NCBI RefSeq assembly: GCF_003149745.1
Contig: NZ_QGEG01000002.1
Coordinates: 558,001-622,000, forward strand
Length of the DNA: 64,000 bases
Direction: 5' to 3'
From: Flagellimonas aquimarina
GTDB lineage: Bacteria; Bacteroidota; Bacteroidia; Flavobacteriales; Flavobacteriaceae
The translations under genes and the position numbers were made by a program. This document shows, one piece after another, positions 44,461 to 54,412 of the stretch. Below the pieces are notes generated by a model that was not told where the DNA came from, did not search any database, and saw only the letters and a program-made list of their open reading frames with translations. How positions within the stretch are numbered: position 1 is the stretch's first letter; each line of letters starts with the position of its first letter.

Positions 44461-46667
44461 TACTCTACAAATCTTTTTAGCAGTTCTCTTACTCTTTTGG
44501 TGTTTTCAACATGATATTTAGCTTGAGTTTTTCTAAGCCCAACTTTGACCGTAACTGCCGAATCTGGGAGCTCCTGGAACATAAATTCATCTGTCCAGTC
44601 ATCACCAATGGCAAAGACGAAATCGTAATCGTCCTCTCCTAAAATACGCACCGAGGCTCTGCCTTTGTTAACATTGCTGCTTTTTACTTCCATTACCTTG
44701 TTGCCATTGAGCACGCTTATATCATCATTGCCTATTAGGCTGGTTAAAACGGTATTTAACTCTGTAGCTCTTTTTGTGCCAAAATCCGGATCCGTATTGC
44801 GATAATGCCAAGCCATGGAATAATTCTTTTCTTCAATAAAAGAACCAGGTGTCCTGTCTACGAACGATTCTAAAACGGGCCTGATTTTTTCCATCCACTC
44901 TCCCTTAACTTTTTCCAGAAGTTTGAATTCTTCACCACCTCTGGAAATCCATACGCCATGTTCCACGATCATATTATAACCTTTTGGTACAAACCATTGA
45001 GTAAAAGTTTGTTTGTCTCTTCCACTGATAAGGAACAACGTTGTGTTCTCTTGCTTATGCAGCTTATCTAGAAGTTCGTACAGTTCCTCATCTGGGGAAG
45101 CTTTTTGGGGGTCTTTATGAAACCCAACCAAGGTTCCATCATAATCTAAGAACAAGAGTCTTTTTTTTGCTTTTGAATATTGGTTGTCAATTTCACCAAG
45201 AATGTTTTTGGACATTTTTTGTGAGATAAAAGTATCGATGACTTCTCTTTTCTGATTAAGTGAATTCATGAATTCATTTGCCCATACTTCAACATTATAA
45301 CGTTCTAACCTATTTTGAAGGAACATATTACGTGCTATTTGTTCTTCCTTAGGCATGTTTATAGCACTTTTCAACGTATCTGCTTGTTGTTCAAAATTGT
45401 TGGGGTTGATTAAAAGAGCCTCGTTCATTTCATAGGCAGAACCGGCCATTTCACTTAAAATAAGCACTCCGGTTTTATCTATGCGTGTGGCCACATACTC
45501 TTTGGCCACTAGATTCATGCCATCGCGTAAGGGGGTTAGCCAAGCTATGTCACTAGAGGTATAGAGGTCAATAAGGTTTTCAAATGGTAAGGAACGGTAG
45601 AAATACCAAATGGGAGTCCAGTTGACTGTTGACAGTTCTCCATTTATACGGCCAACTAATTCATCAATCTCCTTTTTAAGCAATTGATATTGGGGAACAT
45701 TTGATCTAGAAGGAACTGCCAAGATAATTAGGCGTACTTTCTCTTTGTATTCCGGGTACTTGTTCAAAAAATATTCAAAGGCGTTAATTCTTTTTGCAAT
45801 TCCTTTGCTATAGTCCAACCGGTCAATGGACAGGATTAACTTAGTGTCTGGAGCCGAAGCTTTGTGGTCATCTAATTTTATTTGAAAATCACTTCGTTTT
45901 TCATGTGTATTTTTTGAATGTGAAATCGCAGCATCCTTAAATTTTTTATAATCAATTCCCATGGGAAAGGAATCAACTTTAATTACACGATTGTCTAAAT
46001 GAATATCATTAAAACTCACTTCCAGCCCCAATAACCTTCTTACTGAACTCAAAAAGTGTCGTTCATAATCATAGGTGTGAAAACCGATAAGGTCAGAACC
46101 TAATAACCCTTCCAAAATTTCTTCCCTCCAAGGCAGCGTTCTAAAAATTTCATATGACGGAAACGGTATGTGTAAAAAGTAGCCTATAGAGGTATTGGGG
46201 CGCTTTTCTTTTACCATCTGGGGCACTAACATTAGTTGGTAATCGTGGACCCAAATAGTATCATCTTCATTGGATTTTTCTATAATGGCGTCTGCAAACT
46301 TTTGGTTAACCGTTTTGTAAGAATTCCAAAACTCAAGCTCGAATTCGGAGTACTCTAAAAAATAATGGAATAGAGGCCATATGGTTCTATTGCTAAACCC
46401 AAAATAAAACCCTTCAATATCTTTTTCTGTAAGATTGACCTTTGCGCAGTCATGGTTTTTTAGAGCTTTGTCTATTTCACCTTCTAGAGCAGCTGGTGTC
46501 TCTTCATCCGTAAGTCCGGACCAACCGATCCATAAGCTTTCTCCTCCGCTATGAACAGATTTCATTCCTGTTGCCAAACCTCCGACACTTGGAATAGCGG
46601 TTAGGCCGCCATCACTTATTTGTAATTGTACTGGCAGCCTATTGGAAATAATTATAGTTTTACTCAT
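44460..46667 (-). CDS. otsAB: Bifunctional trehalose-6-phosphate synthase/phosphatase
   Basis: A 735-residue fusion. The N-terminal GT20 part (about 1-480) carries [47 protein letters not shown] and [12 protein letters not shown]. The C-terminal HAD-type phosphatase (about 505-735) has [18 protein letters not shown] (DxD motif), LISGRDK and [13 protein letters not shown]. It makes trehalose from UDP-glucose and glucose-6-phosphate via trehalose-6-phosphate. OtsA and OtsB are often separate genes; here a single chain does both steps, as in several Bacteroidota. It is divergent from the GH15 gene, with a 99-nt shared regulatory region. Confidence 0.95.
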   Translation of the reverse strand: MSKTIIISNRLPVQLQISDGGLTAIPSVGGLATGMKSVHSGGESLWIGWSGLTDEETPAALEGEIDKALKNHDCAKVNLTEKDIEGFYFGFSNRTIWPLFHYFLEYSEFELEFWNSYKTVNQKFADAIIEKSNEDDTIWVHDYQLMLVPQMVKEKRPNTSIGYFLHIPFPSYEIFRTLPWREEILEGLLGSDLIGFHTYDYERHFLSSVRRLLGLEVSFNDIHLDNRVIKVDSFPMGIDYKKFKDAAISHSKNTHEKRSDFQIKLDDHKASAPDTKLILSIDRLDYSKGIAKRINAFEYFLNKYPEYKEKVRLIILAVPSRSNVPQYQLLKKEIDELVGRINGELSTVNWTPIWYFYRSLPFENLIDLYTSSDIAWLTPLRDGMNLVAKEYVATRIDKTGVLILSEMAGSAYEMNEALLINPNNFEQQADTLKSAINMPKEEQIARNMFLQNRLERYNVEVWANEFMNSLNQKREVIDTFISQKMSKNILGEIDNQYSKAKKRLLFLDYDGTLVGFHKDPQKASPDEELYELLDKLHKQENTTLFLISGRDKQTFTQWFVPKGYNMIVEHGVWISRGGEEFKLLEKVKGEWMEKIRPVLESFVDRTPGSFIEEKNYSMAWHYRNTDPDFGTKRATELNTVLTSLIGNDDISVLNGNKVMEVKSSNVNKGRASVRILGEDDYDFVFAIGDDWTDEFMFQELPDSAVTVKVGLRKTQAKYHVENTKRVRELLKRFVE

Positions 46668-46766
46668 GAAAGGTGATTTTAGGACAAAAATGTAATAAAA
46701 TTCCTATTTTTTCGATTTATTATAAGTAAAAACCTACAATAACCAACAGAAATACAAATCCTTACT

Positions 46767-48566
46767 ATGGATAACCTAAATTACGGAATAATTGGAAACT
46801 GCAGAAGCGCTGCCTTAATTTCCAATACTGGTTCTTTGGACTGGTGCTGTTTACCTCAGTTCGATTCAACCTCTGTCTTTGCAAAACTGTTAGATGATAA
46901 GAACGGTGGGAGTTTTGAGATCAATGCAAAATACAATTACGAAATACATCAAGAATACCATAGAAACACCGCAATATTGGTTACTAGATATTCTGATGGC
47001 GAAAATACCTTTGAGGTGCATGACTTTATGCCTAGGTATTACAAGCTAACGGGAAAGTATAATGCTCCGCCAGAAATTGTTCGCTATGTAAAACACATTT
47101 CGGGAGCCCCAAAATTTAATGTGAACTACGATCCTAAATTGGAGTACGCCCAAGGACATACCACCAATCACGCCAAGACAAACTTTATAGTAAGCCTTAC
47201 CAGTAAGAAAAAATTTGACACACTTTTTCTTTACACCTCATTTGATAAAAACAAGGTCTTAAATGGAGAAGAGATAACGCTTAAAGAAGATGGGTATTTT
47301 TTAATTTGTTATAACGAAAAGATTTTAAAACCAACAACAGAGAAAATGTCTCTAGAGTTGGAGCGTACCAAAATATATTGGTTGGACTGGGTTGACAGAA
47401 CTCCAAACTATAAACAATTCAACAAAGAAATTGTTAGGAGTGCCATTACGCTGAAGATGCTTACATATGATAAAACTGGGGCAGTATTGGCCGCTGCCAC
47501 TACGTCTTTGCCCGAAACCATTGGTGAAGTGCGTAATTGGGACTACAGATTCTGTTGGATCAGGGATGCATCTATGGTAATCAAAGTGGTTTCTGAGCTT
47601 GGGCACAAAAATTCCGCTAGAAGATATTTACAGTTCATTATTGATCTAATGCCGGATAAGGATGAAAAACTCCAAATCATGTATGGTATTAATAAAGAAA
47701 AGAACCTTACCGAAAAGACTTTGGATCACCTAGATGGGTACAAAGGTTCCAAACCGGTTCGGATAGGAAATGCAGCGTATAAGCAAAAACAGAATGACAT
47801 TTATGGTATTTTAATGGATGTTATCTATGAGCAGTTGGCCAAGTTTAGCAACGATATTGAGAATGGGGAGGAACTATGGAGCATTACCAAAGGTATTGTT
47901 TGGATTGTTAGTAAACACTGGAGAGAACCGGACAAGGGAATTTGGGAGTTTAGGGGAGAAGACAGACATTTTACGTTTTCAAAAGTATTATGTTGGGTAG
48001 CCATGGACAGAGCTATAAAGGTGGCCAAGATTTTTGGAAAAGATCGAAAAATTGAAAAATGGACCGCTTTAGAACAAGAAATGAAAGAAGATATCCATGA
48101 AAATGCATGGAACAGTGATATGAACGCCTTTGTTCAGTCTTATGGTTCCAGCCATTTGGATGCTTCTGTTTTGTTGATGGAATCCTATGGATTTATTCAT
48201 GCAAAAGACCCTAAATTTGTAAGCACTGTAAAAGCAATTGAAGAAGATCTAAGTAACGATGGACTGCTCTATCGATATAAAAATGAAGATGATTTTGGAC
48301 TTCCATCATCGTCTTTCACTATCTGTACATTCTGGTTCATTAACAGTTTGTTCAAAATAGGAGAGGAGGAAAAAGCTTTAGCGCATTTTGAACGTTTACT
48401 CAGTTATAGTAACCATTTAGGACTTTTTAGCGAGGACATTGATTTTAAGACAAAACGATTGTTAGGGAATTTCCCGCAAGCATATTCACATTTGGCGCTA
48501 ATTGAATGTGCCATTAATTTTTCTAGAAAGAAAAGTGAAGAAAAGATATTGGAATCTATTAGTTAG
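46767..48566 (+). CDS. GH15 family enzyme (glucoamylase/trehalase-like)
   Basis: A 599-residue cytoplasmic protein (no signal peptide). It begins with an N-terminal beta domain (YGIIGNCRSAALISNTGSLDWCCLPQFDSTSVF), then the GH15 (alpha/alpha)6 barrel: TTSLPETIGEVRNWDYRFCWIRDASMVI with the catalytic Glu-region, KGIVWIVSKHWREPDKGIWEFRGEDRHFTFSKVLCWVAMDRA, and SSFTICTFWFI. GH15 contains glucoamylases and trehalases. The divergent neighbour makes trehalose, so trehalase activity or a linked glucan activity is plausible (inference). Its 3' end overlaps the decarboxylase gene by 8 nt in convergent orientation. Confidence 0.93.
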   Translation: MDNLNYGIIGNCRSAALISNTGSLDWCCLPQFDSTSVFAKLLDDKNGGSFEINAKYNYEIHQEYHRNTAILVTRYSDGENTFEVHDFMPRYYKLTGKYNAPPEIVRYVKHISGAPKFNVNYDPKLEYAQGHTTNHAKTNFIVSLTSKKKFDTLFLYTSFDKNKVLNGEEITLKEDGYFLICYNEKILKPTTEKMSLELERTKIYWLDWVDRTPNYKQFNKEIVRSAITLKMLTYDKTGAVLAAATTSLPETIGEVRNWDYRFCWIRDASMVIKVVSELGHKNSARRYLQFIIDLMPDKDEKLQIMYGINKEKNLTEKTLDHLDGYKGSKPVRIGNAAYKQKQNDIYGILMDVIYEQLAKFSNDIENGEELWSITKGIVWIVSKHWREPDKGIWEFRGEDRHFTFSKVLCWVAMDRAIKVAKIFGKDRKIEKWTALEQEMKEDIHENAWNSDMNAFVQSYGSSHLDASVLLMESYGFIHAKDPKFVSTVKAIEEDLSNDGLLYRYKNEDDFGLPSSSFTICTFWFINSLFKIGEEEKALAHFERLLSYSNHLGLFSEDIDFKTKRLLGNFPQAYSHLALIECAINFSRKKSEEKILESIS

Positions 48567-50001
48567 TTTTTTTGACCAGTAATTTTTCCGCCTTGTTTTT
48601 AATTTTTTCCAAAAGCAAATTCAAATGTTCCATTGAGGTAAACGGGTTCATCAACGTAGTGCGTAAATAATGTTTTCCGTTTAATTTGGTCTGCACTAAG
48701 TAAAACTCACCATCTTCCAACAACTCTCGTCTAATAGCTTGATTGAGGATGTTCAATTCATTAGAAGAAAGATGTGTGCCAATATATCTGAAACAGAGAA
48801 TGTTTGACATTGGTGGGGTGGCCAATTCAAAATATGGTTCATTAGAAATTATTGTGGCAAAATCCTTTGCCAAATCGTATTGACGGGTAATAAATTCATC
48901 GAACACCTTTTCTCCATATAACTTTAGTATGATGTACCAATGCATGGCCATCATGTTTTTGGTGCATTCAAAAGTTCTTTTACCGCTGTTGAACCATTCA
49001 TCCTCTTCTGGCGCATCCATAAGATAGTCGGCTTTTAGGCTGAAAGTATGTCTAGCATGGCTATTTTCTTTGAACAGCAAGGCAGTTGTAATGGCAGGCA
49101 TCAATAACATTTTGTGGCCATCTATGACAACAGAGTCTGCTTGTTCAATTCCTTTTAATAATCCTTTATATTTTTTAGAAAATACTGCGGCACCGCCATG
49201 GGCACCATCTACATGGAACCATAGGTTGTTCTTTTGTGCAAATTCTTGAATTTTTTCCAAGTTGTCATGGGCTCCAGTGGCAGTGGAAGGAGCACTGCCA
49301 ACTATAGCAAAAATGTTAATGCCTTCTGATTTCGCTTTTTGATAGCATATTTCCATTTTGTTGGTATCCATGGCAAAATTTTCATCAGCTGGCACTTTTA
49401 TGATTCCTTTTTCGCCCAATCCCATAATTTTCGCCGCCCTATCCACGCAATAATGTGCTTCCTCGCAAACCATTATTCCCAAAGGCTCGGTATGCCCATT
49501 ATTCCAAACATCATGAGCGACTTTTGCTTTTCTAGCCGAAAGCAAAGCGGTAAGATTGGCTAGAGTACCGCCAGAAGTTAAAAACCCAGACGATTGCTGG
49601 CCATAACCAATTTTTTCGCAAAGTTTTTCAGTAACAATACGTTCAATTGCATTGGAGGACATGCCCATTTCATATACCGCCATGCCGTTGTTGAGCAATG
49701 AACTTACCATAGCGGTCAATGCGGTAATGGGAAGCGTGGGTGCCACTTGATGCCCCATATATTTTGGATGATGAATATGGGTGGTTCTATTCAGAATTTC
49801 TTCAAAAAAGTCTTGTTCTTTTTCGTTTTCAAGATAGTCTTCCCAGAAACTAAGTTCTTTATCTGGCTCATTCCAGCGGATGGTTTTTGGATTAGTCCCT
49901 AATGTGGTGTTTTGAATGTGATCTGCAAACAAATCAATAAGCTCATGACCTATTTGCTTGAAATCTTTTGATGAGTAAAGATCTTCTAATATCATTTTCA
50001 T
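48559..50001 (-). CDS. PLP-dependent group II decarboxylase
   Basis: A 480-residue cytoplasmic enzyme. PLP-site motifs: SGGTLANLTALLSARK, CEEAHYCVDRAAKIMGLG, VGSAPSTATGAHDNL, WFHVDGAHGGAA and the Schiff-base Lys in VVIDGHKMLLMPA. The C-terminus has LRTTLMNPFTSMEHL. This family decarboxylates amino acids such as glutamate, aspartate, diaminobutyrate or aromatic amino acids; the substrate is not fixed by the sequence. It shares 8 nt at its 3' end with the GH15 gene and is divergent from the 416-residue hypothetical gene. Confidence 0.92.
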   Translation of the reverse strand: MKMILEDLYSSKDFKQIGHELIDLFADHIQNTTLGTNPKTIRWNEPDKELSFWEDYLENEKEQDFFEEILNRTTHIHHPKYMGHQVAPTLPITALTAMVSSLLNNGMAVYEMGMSSNAIERIVTEKLCEKIGYGQQSSGFLTSGGTLANLTALLSARKAKVAHDVWNNGHTEPLGIMVCEEAHYCVDRAAKIMGLGEKGIIKVPADENFAMDTNKMEICYQKAKSEGINIFAIVGSAPSTATGAHDNLEKIQEFAQKNNLWFHVDGAHGGAAVFSKKYKGLLKGIEQADSVVIDGHKMLLMPAITTALLFKENSHARHTFSLKADYLMDAPEEDEWFNSGKRTFECTKNMMAMHWYIILKLYGEKVFDEFITRQYDLAKDFATIISNEPYFELATPPMSNILCFRYIGTHLSSNELNILNQAIRRELLEDGEFYLVQTKLNGKHYLRTTLMNPFTSMEHLNLLLEKIKNKAEKLLVKKTN

Positions 50002-50076
50002 ATATTCTTTTTACTACAAAACTTGTTGAAATTAACTATAAAGAGCGATTTTTATGTAAACTTTTAAATGCTTAAA

Positions 50077-51318
50077 ATGAAAAACCTAATTACTGTACTT
50101 TTTTTTATAATTATTTCTATATCCGCATCGGGACAAAGAGATTTTGAACCTGGTTATTTTATAGATGATAATGATAACAAATTGGAATGTCTTATTCAAA
50201 ATGAAAAGTGGCTTTTTTCACCAAAAGAGGTTTTTTATAAGCTAAATGAGAGCTCTGAAGTTAAATCGTTTACCGTTAAAAACTGTAAAGAGTTTAAAAT
50301 TGGTGATGAAGGAGTTTTTATGAGAGTCTCCGGTGACTTTCCTATTACACAATCTAAATTAAAGAAGAAAGAACTAAGTCCTGATCCCGAGCTGTCGCAA
50401 AAAACGACATTTGTACAAAATATAGTTAAGGGAAACGCTTCTCTTTTTTGGTTTGTGGATAACAATGGTATTGTTTATTTATATAGCAAGGATGGCGGGG
50501 CCATCAAACCTCTGTTGTATAAAAAATATGTTTTGGAGAATTTGATAATTAAAGAAAACAATATTTTCAGAACACAACTAGTTAAAGATTTTGAATGTGG
50601 TAACCAACCGATTATTCAGAAAACCGAATACAGAAGGAAATCAATGATAAAATATTTTGAGTACCTAAATCAATGCTCAAGTGATAAGAGTTATGTGGTA
50701 CTTGAAAGAACAGCTAAACAAAAAGCCAATTTTCCCGTGACTATTAAGGTTTGGGCAGGTATGCAGCAAAATAACTATGAAGCCGAGACAACAAACCCAC
50801 CTACGACCTTTAGTTTTGAAGATGAGGTTGTTGCCAAATTTGGGGGAGAGTTAGAAGCTTTCTTTCCATATTTTGGCTACAAGAAAGCATCAGTGTTTTT
50901 ATCTACGCAGTTTTCAAAAGTTGGAAATACCTTTGTATTCCCTTCGAACGAAGCAAATGAAAGAGCTTTTGAAGCCGATTACTCCATTATTGAGGTTTCA
51001 TTTGGAGGCAGATACTATTTTGAATTAGCAGAAAAGAGTAGTCTGTTCATAGATTTAGCATTAGCAGCAAATATCTATTCAAATTCTATAATCAACGAAA
51101 TAACTACCTCAAATATTACTGGATCAACATCTACAGAGGAAATAGGTTCTAGTTTTGATGACAGATTGGGAGGTTCATTTGGTTTGGGATATAGCTATAA
51201 CAAAAGAATATATTTAAGATTGGGTATATTGGCGAATCAAAATGTTTTAGATAATTCTCGATTCATTGAAGATAAATTATCTCGCATCAACCTTTCTTTG
51301 GGATATGCTCTTTGGTAA
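50077..51318 (+). CDS. Hypothetical outer-membrane beta-barrel protein
   Basis: A 413-residue protein from ATG 50077 (an ATG at 50068 is alternative) with a signal peptide (MKNLITVLFFIIISISASGQ). The first ~190 residues resemble a conserved N-terminal domain (FEPGYFIDDNDNKLECLIQNEKWLFSPKEVFYKL). The rest looks like a beta-barrel (VTIKVWAGMQQNNYE, GGRYYFELAEKSSLFIDLALAANIYS, RLGGSFGLGYSYNKRIYLRLG) ending in INLSLGYALW with a C-terminal aromatic residue. I do not recognise a named family. The gene is followed by a strong terminator. Confidence 0.8.
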   Translation: MKNLITVLFFIIISISASGQRDFEPGYFIDDNDNKLECLIQNEKWLFSPKEVFYKLNESSEVKSFTVKNCKEFKIGDEGVFMRVSGDFPITQSKLKKKELSPDPELSQKTTFVQNIVKGNASLFWFVDNNGIVYLYSKDGGAIKPLLYKKYVLENLIIKENNIFRTQLVKDFECGNQPIIQKTEYRRKSMIKYFEYLNQCSSDKSYVVLERTAKQKANFPVTIKVWAGMQQNNYEAETTNPPTTFSFEDEVVAKFGGELEAFFPYFGYKKASVFLSTQFSKVGNTFVFPSNEANERAFEADYSIIEVSFGGRYYFELAEKSSLFIDLALAANIYSNSIINEITTSNITGSTSTEEIGSSFDDRLGGSFGLGYSYNKRIYLRLGILANQNVLDNSRFIEDKLSRINLSLGYALW

Positions 51319-51332
51319 ATTAAAAGATAAAA

Positions 51333-51356
51333 AAACCGCTCCAAGGGGAGCGGTTT
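51333..51356 (+). terminator. Bidirectional terminator
   Basis: A 10-bp perfect stem AAACCGCTCC (51333-51342) and GGAGCGGTTT (51347-51356), loop AAGG, flanked by A-rich sequence before. It stands between the + strand beta-barrel gene and the convergent acyl-CoA dehydrogenase gene and may serve both. Confidence 0.88.
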
Positions 51357-51387
51357 CCAAATCAGCTTTGTTTCAGCATCATTTGAA

Positions 51388-53199
51388 TTAGTCAAAGGTA
51401 TACCCATTATCCGCAGCTACTTTGTCCGCGATTTGCGTGCGCAGTGCAACGACATTGGGCTGATTTGTATATTTCGTAAAGCGTTTTAATCCCATAAGCA
51501 TCATACGTTGCTCATCACCTTCAGCAAAAGAAACAATAGCTTCCTTACCTTTTTGGTTGATGATGTCCACAGCTCTGTATAAATTTAACTTGGACATTGC
51601 AATTTGAGTAGATTGAGACTCTTCTCCAAATCTTTTCACATTTTTCTCTGTGCGTAAGATAGTGGATTCTGACAAATATACTTGAATTAAAATATCAGAA
51701 GCTGATAGCAACAACATTTGGTGGTCTTCCAAGCTAGGGCCATATTTCTGAACGGCACTTCCTGCTATCATTAAGAAAACTTTTTTCAATCTAGTAATTA
51801 AATCTTTCTCTTCTGCGAACAGTTCAGAAAAATCTGGTGCATCAAAAGAAGGAATACCTATCAGCTCTTCGCCAACGGCAGTAGCAGGGCCTAATAAATC
51901 CACATGGCCCTTCATTGCTTTCTTGACCAGCATACCAACCGCCAACATTCTATTTATTTCATTGGTTCCTTCATAGATTCTGGATATGCGGGCATCTCTC
52001 CATGCAGATTCCATTGGAGTATCTGCACTAAAGCCCATTCCACCAAAGATTTGAATTCCCTCATCCGTTGTTTCCTGTACATGCTCTGAAACTGCCACCT
52101 TAAGTATGGAACACTCAATTGCATATTCCTCAACGCCTTTAAGTTCTGCCTCTTGGTGCGTATTTCCTTCTGCTTCTCTTATTAAGATTCTATCTTCAAT
52201 ATTTTTTGCAGCACGGTAGCAAGCAGATTCATCAGCATAAGCATTGGTAGCCATATCTGCGATTTTGGCTTTAATAGCTCCAAAATTTATTATAGGTGTC
52301 TTAAACTGAACGCGTTCATTTGCATACTTGGTTGCTTCATTGATAACACGTCTTTGTGCTTCTAAGCAAGCAGCGGCTAGTTTAATTCTACCTACGTTAA
52401 GAGCATTCATGGCTATTTTAAAACCATTTCCTCTTTCAGAAAGCATATTTTCAATAGGCACTTTTGTATCATTAAAGAATACTTGGCGGGTAGAAGAGGA
52501 GTGAATTCCTAACTTCTTTTCCTCATCGCCAAGGGTAATGCCATTGCTAGGATCATTTTCAACTATAAAGCCAGTAATGTTTTTATCATCTTCTATTCTG
52601 GCAAAAACTATAAAAACGTTGCAGAAGCCAGCATTGGAAATCCACATTTTTTGCCCTGTAATGGAATAGTGTTTGCCATCTTTAGAAAGAACAGCTTTGG
52701 TTTTTCCAGAATTTGCATCAGAGCCCGCTCCAGGTTCTGTTAGGCAATAAGCCCCAAACCACTCACCAGAAGCTAATTTTGGAACATACTTTTGTTTTTG
52801 CTCTTCTGTTCCATATAAGGTGATTGGCATGGTGCCAATACCTGTATGAGCGCCAAATGCAGTGCTAAAGGAGCCTGTGGCACCAGATATATAGTCACAT
52901 ACCAGCATTGTGGAAACAAAACCCATTCCCATACCACCATATGATTCTGGTACGGCAACGCTGAGCAAGCCTAATTCACCAGCTTTTCGCATGGTTTCTT
53001 CGGTATAGGCGTAGTCTTTTTTCTCAAATCGTTCCCAATGAGCCCAAAGTTCTCTATCCACGAATTCTTTGGTGCTTTCGCGCATCATTTTTTGTTCTTC
53101 GTTCAGGTCTTCGAGGGTAAAAATATCTTCGCAACTGGTTTCTTTTACTAGAAACTGGCCTCCTCGTAGGATGTCTTTGTTTAGGGTCTCGGTACTCAT
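51388..53199 (-). CDS. Acyl-CoA dehydrogenase with C-terminal extension
   Basis: A 603-residue enzyme, longer than the ~380-residue short/medium-chain type. N-terminal FAD/substrate regions: EQKMMRESTKEFVDREL, GGMGMGFVSTMLVCDYI, YCLTEPGAGSDANSG and KMWISNAGFCNVFIVFARI. The catalytic Glu lies in RISRIYEGTNEINRMLA. About 200 residues follow after that, as in long-chain/very-long-chain branches of the family. It catalyses the first oxidation of fatty acyl-CoA. It is the last gene of the marR-HAD/ECH-thiolase operon, 21 nt after the thiolase. Confidence 0.95.
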   Translation of the reverse strand: MSTETLNKDILRGGQFLVKETSCEDIFTLEDLNEEQKMMRESTKEFVDRELWAHWERFEKKDYAYTEETMRKAGELGLLSVAVPESYGGMGMGFVSTMLVCDYISGATGSFSTAFGAHTGIGTMPITLYGTEEQKQKYVPKLASGEWFGAYCLTEPGAGSDANSGKTKAVLSKDGKHYSITGQKMWISNAGFCNVFIVFARIEDDKNITGFIVENDPSNGITLGDEEKKLGIHSSSTRQVFFNDTKVPIENMLSERGNGFKIAMNALNVGRIKLAAACLEAQRRVINEATKYANERVQFKTPIINFGAIKAKIADMATNAYADESACYRAAKNIEDRILIREAEGNTHQEAELKGVEEYAIECSILKVAVSEHVQETTDEGIQIFGGMGFSADTPMESAWRDARISRIYEGTNEINRMLAVGMLVKKAMKGHVDLLGPATAVGEELIGIPSFDAPDFSELFAEEKDLITRLKKVFLMIAGSAVQKYGPSLEDHQMLLLSASDILIQVYLSESTILRTEKNVKRFGEESQSTQIAMSKLNLYRAVDIINQKGKEAIVSFAEGDEQRMMLMGLKRFTKYTNQPNVVALRTQIADKVAADNGYTFD

Positions 53200-53220
53200 A
53201 GCATTACTATTTTATTCATT

Positions 53221-54411
53221 CTAATTCAAAAATTCATAGATACCCGCTGCGCCCTGTCCTGTACCAACGCACATGGTTACCATTCCATATTTTCCTTGCA
53301 TATTTCGCTTACGCATCTCATCGAACAGTTGCACGGAAAGTTTTGCTCCGGTGCAACCAAGAGGGTGCCCAAGTGCAATAGCACCACCATTGACGTTTAC
53401 AATCTCTTGGTTCAAGTCCAATTCTCTTATAACGGCCAAGGATTGTGAAGCAAATGCTTCATTCAATTCTATTAGGTCCACATCACCTTGTTTCATACCG
53501 GCTTGTTTCAACGCTTTTGGAATAGCTTTTACAGGACCTATTCCCATAATTCTTGGTTCAACTCCGGCTGCTGCATAATTTACCAAACGCGCAATGGGTT
53601 CCAGATTGAGTTCTTTCACCATTTCCTCACTCATGACCATTACAAATGCTGCACCATCGCTCATTTGCGAAGAATTTCCTGCAGTTACGCTTCCGCCTGC
53701 CGCAAAAACAGGACGAAGTTTATTGAGTGTTGGGATGTTGGTACCTTTTCTTGGCCCTTCATCCTTGTTAACGGTATATGTTTTGGTTTCCTTTTTACCC
53801 GCTTCATTGACAAAAGTGTGTTCCACATCAATAGGAACAATTTGATCTTGGAACCGATTCTCCTCTTGGGCTTTTAAGGCTTTCATATGAGAGCTATAGG
53901 CAAATACATCTTGGTCTTCACGAGAAACCTTGAATTGTTGAGATACTGCTTCTGCAGTTAAACCCATGCCCCAATAATAATCTTCATGGCCATCTTTTGC
54001 TGTCGCATAGTCTGGGGTAGGCTTGTAACCACCCATTGGAATATAACTCATGCTTTCAGCTCCCCCGGCAATAATACAATCTGCCATACCTGATTGAATT
54101 TTAGCAGTAGCAATACCAATTGTTTCTAACCCTGATGCGCAATATCTGTTTACGGTAACTCCGGGAACATCGTCAATATTTAGACCCATTAGAGAAATTA
54201 AGCGAGCCATATTGAGGCCTTGTTCAGCCTCTGGCATTGCGTTTCCTACAATGACATCGTCAATTCTTTTCTTGTCTAACTGAGGAAGCTCCTTCATCAT
54301 ATGCTCAATGGTCTCGGCAGCCAACTCGTCTGGTCTTTTAAACCTGAACAGCCCTTTTGGTGCCTTGCCCACTGCTGTTCTATATGCTTTTACAATATAT
54401 GCTGTCTTCAT
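53221..54411 (-). CDS. fadA: Acetyl-CoA C-acyltransferase (3-ketoacyl-CoA thiolase)
   Basis: A 396-residue thiolase with all catalytic residues: Cys in VNRYCASGLETIG, His in NGGAIALGHPLGCTGA and Cys in MVTMCVGTGQGAAG. The loop domain contains MPEAEQGLNMARLI. It performs the last, thiolytic step of beta-oxidation, releasing acetyl-CoA. It lies 1 nt after the HAD/ECH stop and before the dehydrogenase gene, so it belongs to the same operon. Confidence 0.95.
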   Translation of the reverse strand: MKTAYIVKAYRTAVGKAPKGLFRFKRPDELAAETIEHMMKELPQLDKKRIDDVIVGNAMPEAEQGLNMARLISLMGLNIDDVPGVTVNRYCASGLETIGIATAKIQSGMADCIIAGGAESMSYIPMGGYKPTPDYATAKDGHEDYYWGMGLTAEAVSQQFKVSREDQDVFAYSSHMKALKAQEENRFQDQIVPIDVEHTFVNEAGKKETKTYTVNKDEGPRKGTNIPTLNKLRPVFAAGGSVTAGNSSQMSDGAAFVMVMSEEMVKELNLEPIARLVNYAAAGVEPRIMGIGPVKAIPKALKQAGMKQGDVDLIELNEAFASQSLAVIRELDLNQEIVNVNGGAIALGHPLGCTGAKLSVQLFDEMRKRNMQGKYGMVTMCVGTGQGAAGIYEFLN

Positions 54412-54412
54412 T

